Below are positions 1 through 6,522 of a stretch of 10,949 nucleotides of DNA, one piece after another (position 1 is the stretch's first letter; every line of letters starts with the position of its first letter). Source of the stretch: Prolixibacteraceae bacterium (lineage in GTDB: Bacteria; Bacteroidota; Bacteroidia; Bacteroidales; Prolixibacteraceae); contig DMFR01000175.1 of assembly GCA_003450125.1 (NCBI GenBank), forward strand, positions 414-11,362. The letters are read 5' to 3'. The notes beneath the pieces are model-generated. The model was given only the letters and a program-made list of their open reading frames with translations, searched no databases and was not told the origin of the DNA. The translations under genes were made by a program, and so were the position numbers.

Positions 1-21
1 CAGAAAGTACACAGAAAGTAC
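1..21. repeat. Short direct repeat at window edge (2 x cagaaagtac)
   Basis: The 10-mer cagaaagtac occurs at 1-10 and again at 12-21, giving a period of 11 bp. It lies at the extreme left edge of the window, so I cannot tell whether it is the end of a longer tandem array. No function can be assigned. Confidence 0.4.
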
Positions 22-44
22 TCAAAAGCCATGGATAAATACTG

Positions 45-75
45 ACTTATCCAAAGTTCTAAACTTTGGATAAGT
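45..75 (-). terminator. Perfect 14-bp hairpin downstream of the DUF4130 gene
   Basis: acttatccaaagtt (45-58) is the exact reverse complement of aactttggataagt (62-75), with a 3-nt loop. It begins 26 nt past the stop codon of the minus-strand gene ending at 102. On the minus strand the 3' flank is only mildly T-rich (CAGTATTTATCC), so it is not a textbook intrinsic terminator. It could also serve a plus-strand gene arriving from the left, or act as a 3' stability hairpin. The pairing is certain; the terminator role is inferred. Confidence 0.5.
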
Positions 76-101
76 TTAATCTAAGTTGAATCGTGTTTAA
101 A

Positions 102-872
102 TTAAAGTATTCCTTTCTCGGGAAGGTATTTCCAAAACCTTTGGGGTAGAAGCTGGCGGTGTACCTTGTCGTTTTTTCGTTCCTGGATGCAGATACTGTG
201 GTAATATTGTTTCCAGAGCTGCTGGAAATGTTTCTCATCTTGGGACAACAATGATGAATGAAGCTGTCCGTTTTGCACATTGACCTTCAGATCATCGAAT
301 ACGACCCTTGAAACATCTTTCAGATCGTACCAGAATCCATAGTTGCGCTTTAAATCATAGATGATCCAGGGCTGATCGGCATACCGGTCCCTGAAATGGG
401 GAATGCAAAGGGGAAGGACATCATACAGGGGAGCAAAGGAGGCATAATAGCTGCCTTCCACCGTTTTCTGAAACCTTACGAACATCTGAACCCGGTGAGC
501 TTCCTTGCAAACTTTCTGGTGAAGTTTATTGATCTCAAGCACTACAGGCTCAGAGAAGTTGGTTTCTTCGTTTTTGGAGGAATCAATTACCAGACGGATA
601 TACTTTGCCAATAATAGTGGAGTGTCAGGCATTCCGGCCAGGAAGACCCTGTAAATACGGTGTGCATTGACCTCCGAAGAATGCGATACTATGCCTTTCC
701 ACACACGCCCTGCTTTTTGATCGTCAGTTGTGATGGTAATTGTTGATTCAAATAAACCGCCCTGACCTCCTTCTCCGCAAAGGATTTCATCAGGAAACTC
801 TTTACGCTCGTAGCTTTCATAGACCAGGGTTAATAATCCTTCAAAGGTGTTGTCAAAGGAGAAGATATTCAT
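102..872 (-). CDS. DUF4130 / TIGR03915-type putative DNA metabolism protein
   Basis: This 256-residue soluble protein has no signal peptide or membrane segment. I recognise the DUF4130 family (TIGR03915, 'probable DNA metabolism protein') from several blocks: an N-terminal phenylalanine-rich start with LVYESYERKEFPDE (about residues 16-29), the central EAHRVQMFVRF (124-134), IYDLKRNYGFWYD (171-183) and the C-terminal LPQRFWKYLPE (242-252). In many other bacteria the family is fused or linked to a uracil-DNA-glycosylase-like domain. Here the protein is stand-alone and no glycosylase gene is in the window. It lies 118 bp downstream of, and in the same direction as, a radical SAM/helix-hairpin-helix gene, its known genomic partner, so the two very likely form an operon. 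The reaction is not established; a role in DNA repair or base modification is inferred from family association. The ATG at 872 is formed by the end of an 8-bp repeat array and has no Shine-Dalgarno sequence. Confidence 0.85.
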   Translation of the reverse strand: MNIFSFDNTFEGLLTLVYESYERKEFPDEILCGEGGQGGLFESTITITTDDQKAGRVWKGIVSHSSEVNAHRIYRVFLAGMPDTPLLLAKYIRLVIDSSKNEETNFSEPVVLEINKLHQKVCKEAHRVQMFVRFQKTVEGSYYASFAPLYDVLPLCIPHFRDRYADQPWIIYDLKRNYGFWYDLKDVSRVVFDDLKVNVQNGQLHSSLLSQDEKHFQQLWKQYYHSICIQERKNDKVHRQLLPQRFWKYLPEKGIL

Positions 873-967
873 GGTTGGATGGTTGAATGGTTAAGTGGTT
901 GGATGGTTAAATGGTTGGATAGTTTGATGGTTGAATGGTTAAATGGTTGAATATGGTTTATTTTTGA
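871..967 (-). repeat. 8-bp tandem repeat array / G-less leader of the DUF4130 gene
   Basis: Read on the plus strand, 871-950 is ten consecutive 8-mers of the form atggttRR: atggttgg, atggttga, atggttaa, gtggttgg, atggttaa, atggttgg, atagtttg, atggttga, atggttaa, atggttga. A degenerate tail (atatggttta) follows. On the coding strand the units read TTAACCAT, TCAACCAT or CCAACCAT, and the last one supplies the AT of the ATG start codon. From 871 to 967 the coding strand contains no G at all. The array fills most of the 118-bp gap between the radical SAM stop and the DUF4130 start. A G-less leader should be nearly free of stable base pairing. A change in copy number would alter leader length without touching the reading frame. 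Confidence 0.85.
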
Positions 968-990
968 CAACTGTGACTGACCACTGTAAA

Positions 991-2271
991 CTATTTCAAG
1001 GCTGGCATTCCAGGGTTAAACAACTTGAGCTGAATGGCTCCGTCATTTCCAACAGTTTTCTTTTCTAGCAAAAGCTGGCGGACGATTTCTGGTTTTAAAT
1101 CCTGTATGTTTTGCGAACACAATTCATTACAGGTAATAAAGAACTTTGCCCGTTTCATTACAACTCCCATTTTCTGTAAGTGTGATGAATTTAGGCGGTT
1201 GTGCTTTCGTGCCAGCAAAATCAGTTGTACCGAATGGGTTCCGACTCCCGGAATTCGAAGCAGCATCAATGGGTCGGCTTTGTTGATGTCAACGGGAAAA
1301 AGGTGAGGATTTCGCAAGGCCCATGTCACTTTGGGATCAAGTTCCAGATCGAGATTGGGATGGTCGGCATTCACAATTTCATTGGACTTGAACCCATAGA
1401 AACGCATTAGCCAGTCAGCCTGGTACAATCGATGTTCTCGGCGAAGTGGGGGAGTATTCAGTGCCGGTAAACGGTTGTCATAACTGTTCACAGGGATATA
1501 TCCTGAATAATATACCCGCTTGAGATCACGTCTGAGATAAAGGGCAGATGAGAGCTTCAGGATCGTATGGTCTGTGTCGTCAGTGGCTCCAATGATTAGT
1601 TGTGTACTTTGTCCCGATGGACTGAAAAGGGGTGCAGTCCTGTACTTTTTTCTCTCTTCCTTTGATTCCAGTATATTGGTTGAAATGATTTTCATCGGTT
1701 CCAATACACTCTTGAAATCTTTGTCAGGGGCCAGGAGTTTAAGGTTGTTCTCAGTAGGTATTTCGATGTTCACACTTAGTCGGTCAGCCCAACGGCCTGC
1801 ATCAGCAATGAGTTGGGGACTTGCTCCTGGAATGGCTTTTAGGTGTATGTACCCGTTGTATTTGTGCTCAATGCGCAATAGTTTGGCAACAGACACCATC
1901 CGTTCCATGGTATAGTCAGGGTTTCGTAAAACACCCGAACTAAGAAATAGTCCTTCAATGTAGTTGCGTCGGTAAAATTCAATGGTCAGGTTGGCAATCT
2001 CTTCTGGTGTAAAGGAAGTACGTGGAATGTCATTGCTCTTTCGGTTAATACAATAGGCACAATCGTAAATACAAAAGTTGCTGAGCATGATTTTGAGCAG
2101 CGAGACACAGCGTCCATCTTCGGTAAAGCTATGGCAAATGCCCCATCCCGAAGCATTCCCGATGCCACCATTGGTGTTGCTTCTACTGGTACCACTCGAA
2201 GCGCACGACACGTCATATTTGGCGGCTCCGGCTAATATCTTTAGTTTTTCAAGACTACTTTCTGAAATCAT
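991..2271 (-). CDS. Putative DNA modification/repair radical SAM protein (TIGR03916-type)
   Basis: This 426-residue cytoplasmic protein is a radical S-adenosylmethionine enzyme. The [4Fe-4S] motif CxxxCxxC is visible as CIYDCAYC (C67, C71, C74). It is preceded by the family's conserved N-terminal block, AAKYDVSC (16-23) and GICHSFTEDGRC (44-55), which adds further cysteines. The TIM-barrel follows, with LFLSSGV around 100 and LSVNIEIPTENN around 185. The C-terminal part carries a helix-hairpin-helix, INKADPLMLLRIPGVGTHSV (329-348), a typical non-sequence-specific DNA-binding element. Near the C terminus (414-418) lies QLKLF, which fits the sliding-clamp-binding consensus QLxLF. I recognise TIGR03916; members sit beside DUF4130/TIGR03915 genes, as here. 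The substrate is unknown. Action on DNA is inferred from the helix-hairpin-helix and the clamp motif. The ATG at 2271 follows AACAGGA directly, too close for a normal Shine-Dalgarno. I found no clear promoter in the 123-bp gap upstream. Confidence 0.9.
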   Translation of the reverse strand: MISESSLEKLKILAGAAKYDVSCASSGTSRSNTNGGIGNASGWGICHSFTEDGRCVSLLKIMLSNFCIYDCAYCINRKSNDIPRTSFTPEEIANLTIEFYRRNYIEGLFLSSGVLRNPDYTMERMVSVAKLLRIEHKYNGYIHLKAIPGASPQLIADAGRWADRLSVNIEIPTENNLKLLAPDKDFKSVLEPMKIISTNILESKEERKKYRTAPLFSPSGQSTQLIIGATDDTDHTILKLSSALYLRRDLKRVYYSGYIPVNSYDNRLPALNTPPLRREHRLYQADWLMRFYGFKSNEIVNADHPNLDLELDPKVTWALRNPHLFPVDINKADPLMLLRIPGVGTHSVQLILLARKHNRLNSSHLQKMGVVMKRAKFFITCNELCSQNIQDLKPEIVRQLLLEKKTVGNDGAIQLKLFNPGMPALK

Positions 2272-2394
2272 TCCTGTTTATTCTATTAAAAATGACCATG
2301 ATCTAATCAAATGATCCATGGACAAGATAACAGAATTGAACGAAAAGAAAAATGATGGAAGGATTTATTTGGCAAAACATTCCACTTTCCCTTA

Positions 2395-3465
2395 TTAAGT
2401 ATCTTTGAATGACATTATAAATTTCGCCCCTTCGTTCACCTTACTTTCTACAGTGATTTTACCAGCGAAACTGGTAATGTGGTTATGAACCAAATAGAGC
2501 CCGATGCCTTTACTATCGATATTGTTATGAAACATTTGGTGCAATCCAAATATTTTATCTTTCACTTTTTCCATATCGAATCCCATTCCATTGTCTGAAA
2601 AGAGCAGTTGATTTCTACCATTCAACTTCTCAGAGGTAATGTCTATAACAGGAAGGCAATCTGGTCTGGCGTATTTTATAGAGTTTGTCAGTAAATTTAA
2701 AAATACACTTTCCATGTATGCATTGTTAAATTTAATTTTCTCCAGTTTAGAAAAGTCAGTATGAATGGTCACTTTTGACGTTTCCAGCAAGGAATTAATC
2801 GATAGAAGTACTTTGGTCAAGCTTTTATTGAAGTCCACTTCTTCTTTAATAGCCAGCTTTTCATGTTTCTCACTCAAAGCATCTACGTAATTATCAAGCG
2901 TTTTCTTTAAATAGTCCCCTGATAATTTTACAATTCGGATCAATTCAGCTGCTTCCTGATCATTGATCTTGGAAATATCCAATAGATCGAGCACCGCCAG
3001 TAAATTATTTACCGGTGATCTTAAATCATGTGAAGTAGTATAAGTTAACTGTTTTAAATCCTCATTGGTGTTTGCCAGATTGGTAAGCAGTGTGTTCCGG
3101 TCTGTTTCCATCCTTTTGGTGTGTGTAATATCTTTAGCGATGGCAAAAACCAATTGATCACCATCTACTGGAAGAGAAGTCCAGGACAGCCAAACGATTT
3201 CCCCGTTCTTTTTCACATACCTGTTGTGGAAGTTTAAGAGGGGTTTGGATTTGGTCAGTTCACTTCTAACCCTTTGCGTTGAGCGCTTATCGGCACAATG
3301 TACAAAATCATTGATCGGACGGGCATACAATTCCTCCATCGTATAACCCAGAAGGTTTGACACCGCAGCGTTTACTTTTTTAAAATAACCATCATATCCT
3401 GCAATGCAGAGCAGGTCAGGTGATAATTCAAAGAAAAGTTCATATTTGAATTCAGAGTCGTTCAT
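2395..3465 (-). CDS. Orphan soluble PAS-domain sensor histidine kinase
   Basis: This 356-residue protein has no transmembrane segment, so it should sense in the cytoplasm. A PAS domain spans about residues 8-118, with the LLGYTMEEL motif at 38-46 and a PAC-like end, KDITHTKRME, at 111-120. A short coiled linker leads to the dimerisation/phosphoacceptor (HisKA) helix with SHDLRSP, where H146 is the predicted phosphorylated histidine. The ATPase domain shows an N box, NLLTNSIKYA (257-266), a G1 box, DNGMG (291-295), and a G2 box, GIGLYLV (320-326), so the kinase looks intact. There is no receiver domain and no response regulator gene in the window, so its partner must be elsewhere. It is transcribed separately from the upstream ribonucleotide reductase, because a terminator and a promoter element lie between them. 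The signal is unknown. Confidence 0.93.
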   Translation of the reverse strand: MNDSEFKYELFFELSPDLLCIAGYDGYFKKVNAAVSNLLGYTMEELYARPINDFVHCADKRSTQRVRSELTKSKPLLNFHNRYVKKNGEIVWLSWTSLPVDGDQLVFAIAKDITHTKRMETDRNTLLTNLANTNEDLKQLTYTTSHDLRSPVNNLLAVLDLLDISKINDQEAAELIRIVKLSGDYLKKTLDNYVDALSEKHEKLAIKEEVDFNKSLTKVLLSINSLLETSKVTIHTDFSKLEKIKFNNAYMESVFLNLLTNSIKYARPDCLPVIDITSEKLNGRNQLLFSDNGMGFDMEKVKDKIFGLHQMFHNNIDSKGIGLYLVHNHITSFAGKITVESKVNEGAKFIMSFKDT

Positions 3466-3536
3466 TTATGGAAAATATGTGATCAACAATATCGTCTTAA
3501 ATTTTACCTAATATGATTCCTTTCCTATTCATAAGA

Positions 3537-3544
3537 CAAATATA
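3537..3544 (-). promoter_or_regulatory. Bacteroidetes -7 element (TATATTTG) for the histidine kinase gene
   Basis: On the minus strand this reads TATATTTG, an exact match to the Bacteroidetes -7 consensus TAnnTTTG. It lies just after the terminator of the ribonucleotide reductase gene and about 70 nt upstream of the kinase start codon. I see no convincing -33 TTTG at the expected distance, so the call rests on one element and its position. Confidence 0.5.
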
Positions 3545-3575
3545 CAACAATACTCGTTGATGTTATCGGCATAGA

Positions 3576-3614
3576 TTACAAAATAAATAGAGGCTGCCCT
3601 TTGGGGACAGCCTC
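3576..3614 (-). terminator. Intrinsic terminator of the ribonucleotide reductase gene
   Basis: On the minus strand GAGGCTGTCCCC (3614-3603) pairs with GGGCAGCCTC (3599-3590). This gives a 7-bp GC-rich outer stem, one bulged base, three more G-C pairs and a tiny AAA loop. It is followed by the T-rich run TATTTATTTTGT. It starts about 33 nt after the stop codon of the class II reductase. It is the cleanest rho-independent terminator in the window. Confidence 0.85.
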
Positions 3615-3647
3615 CATAACAATTAATTTATTCTAAACAGTGAACTA

Positions 3648-6203
3648 TCAACCGCATTTGGATGATCCGCAGTCAGGGCAAGTCAAACAGCCTTCCTGGT
3701 AGATCACATTGTGTGATCCGCATTCCTCGCAAACAGCTCCATCAGCAGCTGTTCCATCGGGAATGTATTTCTTTAATGCACGGGCCACACCAGCTTTCCA
3801 GCTATTAATGGTGTCGTTGTCGAACTGAAGGCTGGTAACCGTATCCACCACTTTGTGGATAGGCATTCCGTGACGAAGGATTCCTGAAATAAGCTTGGCA
3901 TAGTTCCAGAATACAGGATTGAATTTAAACGACAATCCTTCAATGGTGGTTTTGTAACCACGTTTGTTGGTATACTGGAAATCGTACCTTTTTGTTCCAT
4001 CAGGTTCAATGTTCTTGATGATCTTACCGCTGGTAATATTGCGTGGCAGCAGGATTCCATCCTCATCGTCCGAAAGACCAGTGAAGATTTCATAAGGACG
4101 TCCGTCAATAGTTCCAATGAAAGCCACCCATTTGTCTTTTGTATTCTGGAAACGTACTACATCGGCTTCCAGTTCAACGGGACGTTTGGTAGGGAAAATG
4201 CTATCCTTGCCTTCTTCTTCTTTTTTATGTGACAGAAGCACTCCCGAGCGGCAACCATCACGGTAAACCGTTACTCCCTTGCAGCCGCTTTTCCAGGCTT
4301 CGAAATAGAGTTTTCCTACCAGTTCTTCGTCCGCATCGGCAGGTAAGTTAATGGTTACGCTGATCGAATGATCTACCCATTTCTGGATCTTTCCCTGCAT
4401 CCTTACTTTATTCATCCAGTCAACATCGTTTGATGTGGCTTTAAAGTAGGGGGATTTGGCAATCAATAGATCAAGGTCTTCCTGGCTGTAATTCTTGTTC
4501 AGGTCATACCCGTTCACTTCCATCCAATTTTTAAACTGGTGGTGGAAAACGATATACTCTTCCCATGAATCGCCTACCTCGTCAACGAAGTCAACTTTTA
4601 CATTTTTATCGTTCGGGTTTACCTTGCGCCGACGTTTATACACGGGCATGAAGACTGGTTCAATACCTGAAGTAGTTTGAGTCATCAGGCTGGTTGTACC
4701 TGTTGGTGCAATGGTCAATAGGGCAATGTTGCGGCGGCCATATTTTACCATGTCCTGGTACAACTGCTCGTCCTGGGCCCGTAACCGTTTGATCATGGGG
4801 TTGTTTTTTTCCCGTTCTGTACTGTAGATGGCAAAAGCGCCACGTTCTTTGGCCATGTTCACTGATGAACGGTAAGCTTCTACCGCCACGGTCTTGTGAA
4901 TTTCTTCACTAAAATCAGTGGCAGCTTCACTTCCATAGCGCAAGCCAAGGGATGCCAGCATATCGCCCTCAGCAGTGATTCCAACACCGGTGCGCCTTCC
5001 TTCTTTGGCCTTGGTCTGTATTTTAAGCCACATCGACCGTTCAATGTGTTTGATATCTTCGTTCTCCGGATCGGCGTCAATCTTTCCGATAATACCGTTA
5101 ATCTTTTCCAGTTCAAGGTCAATAATGTCATCCATCATGCGCTGTGCATAGGCAACATGTTCCTTGAACAATTCGAAATTGAATTTAGCCTTGCTGGTGA
5201 ATGGGTTTTCAACGTAAGAATTCAGGTTCACTGCAATCAAACGGCAGCTGTCGTATGGACACAATGGAATTTCACCGCAAGGATTTGTGGAGACGGTTTT
5301 GTATCCTAAGTCGGCATAACAATCCGGAACAGATTCCTTGATAATGGTATCCCAGAACAGGATGCCCGGTTCGGCTGATTTCCATGCATTGTGAACAATC
5401 TTTTTCCACAGGTTGGAGGCATCAATTTCCTTGACGTATTTTGGATGCTTGGCATCGATGGGATACTGTGTTTGGTAGATTTCACCCGATTCAACAGCCT
5501 GCATAAAATCATCATGTATCTTTACCGAGACATTAGCCCCTGTTACTTTCCCCTGATCCATTTTGGCATCGATGAATGATTCTGCATCGGGATGTTTAAT
5601 GGAGACAGAAAGCATCAAGGCGCCACGACGGCCATCCTGTGCCACTTCACGGGTTGAATTGGAATAGCGCTCCATGAAAGGAACAATTCCTGTTGAGGTC
5701 AGGGCTGAGTTTTTAACCGGAGAGCCTTTGGGCCTGATGTGAGAAAGATCATGACCCACACCTCCGCGGCGTTTCATTAACTGAACCTGTTCCTGATCAA
5801 CTTTCAGGATTCCCCCATATGAATCGGAGTTTCCTTCATTGCCAATCACAAAGCAGTTGGAAAGTGAAGCAATCTGAAAATCATTGCCGATTCCTGTCAT
5901 TGGGCCGCCCTGAGGAACAATGTATTTAAAATCCTTCAGCAGAGCAAAGATCTGTTCTTCACTCATCGGATTTTCATATTTCTCCTCCACTCTGGCAATT
6001 TCGGAAGCCAGGCGCCGATGCATATCATCGGGAGTCAGTTCGTAGAGGTTGCCGAACGAATCCTTCAATGCATACTTATTTACCCAGACCCTTGCAGCAA
6101 GGTCATCTCCCTTGAAATACTTTTGAGAAGCCGCGTAAGCCTCTTCCTGGGAGTAAGTTTTTTTGCCCGTTTGGGGCTCAATTGCTACGTTCTTGAATGC
6201 CAT
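3648..6203 (-). CDS. nrdJ: Adenosylcobalamin-dependent class II ribonucleoside-diphosphate reductase
   Basis: This enzyme reduces ribonucleotides to deoxyribonucleotides using adenosylcobalamin to make the thiyl radical, so it works with or without oxygen and needs no activating subunit. Numbered from the ATG at 6203 (851 residues), the active site is clear: SLSNC with C117, and NPCGE with radical-bearing C309 and E311. C320 lies 11 residues further, the spacing of the redox pair partner in the Thermotoga enzyme. The APTGTTSL loop and SGIEP follow. A TSCPD-type domain fills roughly 650-800. The tail has six cysteines (C825, C828, C839, C842, C845, C850) that look like a zinc ribbon plus the mobile disulfide-relay cysteines. 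An upstream TTG at 6209 is in frame, but ATG at 6203, giving MAFKNV, is the better start. There is no Shine-Dalgarno sequence. The gene is monocistronic, with its own promoter and terminator. No cobalamin riboswitch was seen upstream. Confidence 0.96.
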   Translation of the reverse strand: MAFKNVAIEPQTGKKTYSQEEAYAASQKYFKGDDLAARVWVNKYALKDSFGNLYELTPDDMHRRLASEIARVEEKYENPMSEEQIFALLKDFKYIVPQGGPMTGIGNDFQIASLSNCFVIGNEGNSDSYGGILKVDQEQVQLMKRRGGVGHDLSHIRPKGSPVKNSALTSTGIVPFMERYSNSTREVAQDGRRGALMLSVSIKHPDAESFIDAKMDQGKVTGANVSVKIHDDFMQAVESGEIYQTQYPIDAKHPKYVKEIDASNLWKKIVHNAWKSAEPGILFWDTIIKESVPDCYADLGYKTVSTNPCGEIPLCPYDSCRLIAVNLNSYVENPFTSKAKFNFELFKEHVAYAQRMMDDIIDLELEKINGIIGKIDADPENEDIKHIERSMWLKIQTKAKEGRRTGVGITAEGDMLASLGLRYGSEAATDFSEEIHKTVAVEAYRSSVNMAKERGAFAIYSTEREKNNPMIKRLRAQDEQLYQDMVKYGRRNIALLTIAPTGTTSLMTQTTSGIEPVFMPVYKRRRKVNPNDKNVKVDFVDEVGDSWEEYIVFHHQFKNWMEVNGYDLNKNYSQEDLDLLIAKSPYFKATSNDVDWMNKVRMQGKIQKWVDHSISVTINLPADADEELVGKLYFEAWKSGCKGVTVYRDGCRSGVLLSHKKEEEGKDSIFPTKRPVELEADVVRFQNTKDKWVAFIGTIDGRPYEIFTGLSDDEDGILLPRNITSGKIIKNIEPDGTKRYDFQYTNKRGYKTTIEGLSFKFNPVFWNYAKLISGILRHGMPIHKVVDTVTSLQFDNDTINSWKAGVARALKKYIPDGTAADGAVCEECGSHNVIYQEGCLTCPDCGSSKCG

Positions 6204-6322
6204 AACCAATAAAATTTGATCTTTAATAATTGTTAATCGATTGTAAACGTGATAAAAATCAGTCTACTTGAATGCTCTTTTGGATGTATGCAATATATGC
6301 TCTTAATTGGAAAAGTGGAATA

Positions 6323-6354
6323 CAAATTTAATAAATTATTTTGAAAGTTATCAA
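6323..6354 (-). promoter_or_regulatory. Bacteroidetes-type promoter for nrdJ
   Basis: The minus strand carries TAAATTTG (6330-6323), an exact TAnnTTTG -7 element. It is preceded 21 nt upstream by GTTG (6355-6352), which fits a weak -33 TTTG/TTG box. Transcription would start near 6315, giving a leader of about 112 nt before the ATG at 6203. A second -7-like element, TATTTTTG, lies further upstream at 6424-6417 without an obvious -33 box and could be an alternative start. Confidence 0.55.
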
Positions 6355-6476
6355 CTTGATCATGTTAGTAGCTTGTAAGTGAAAGTACTAATGTTTTTGA
6401 TAGTAAAAAAAGTTTACAAAAATAAAAACTGTATTTGAGAAGATTCGACACTTCATTTCTGCAATGTGGCTGTGAG

Positions 6477-6514
6477 AAAGCCATTTGTAGTTAACAGGAT
6501 ATTGAAATGGCCTT
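6477..6514 (-). terminator. Possible terminator hairpin after waaA
   Basis: On the minus strand AAGGCCATTT (6514-6505) pairs with AAATGGCTTT (6486-6477). This gives a 10-bp stem with one G-U pair around an 18-nt loop, 8 nt past the waaA stop codon. The T run after the stem is very short (TTT belongs to the stem, then CTCAC), so termination would be weak. It may instead be a 3' stabilising structure. Confidence 0.35.
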
Positions 6515-6522
6515 AGAAGTTT

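Larger units (their letters stand above)
6204..6522. other. 319-bp AT-rich intergenic gap between waaA and nrdJ
   Basis: No coding potential worth reporting was found on either strand. The gap contains a possible 3' hairpin for waaA (6477-6514) and two minus-strand -7-like elements (6323-6330 and 6417-6424). An imperfect palindromic 11-mer, gcaatatatgc, lies at 6290-6300. I looked for a cobalamin riboswitch because the downstream enzyme uses B12. I found no B12-box-like GC-rich conserved segment; the leader is too AT-rich. Confidence 0.7.

Noticed and set aside
396..614. Plus-strand open frames opposite the real genes (for example 396-614, 1574-1915, 4896-5309, 9613-9921)
   Set aside because: They lie antisense to strongly supported genes, show no recognisable domains and have low-quality composition typical of shadow frames.
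871..967. CRISPR array or origin iterons
   Set aside because: The units are directly adjacent 8-mers without spacers. No Cas genes, DnaA boxes or replication genes are nearby.
6204..6209. TTG start for the class II ribonucleotide reductase, two codons upstream
   Set aside because: An ATG at 6203 immediately follows and gives the natural N terminus MAFKNV.
6290..6300. NrdR box (gcaatatatgc)
   Set aside because: There is only a single imperfect 11-mer inside the leader. NrdR sites are normally two 16-bp boxes in phase near the promoter.
6204..6522. Cobalamin riboswitch upstream of the B12-dependent reductase
   Set aside because: No GC-rich conserved B12-box-like segment or multi-stem architecture could be seen in this AT-rich gap.
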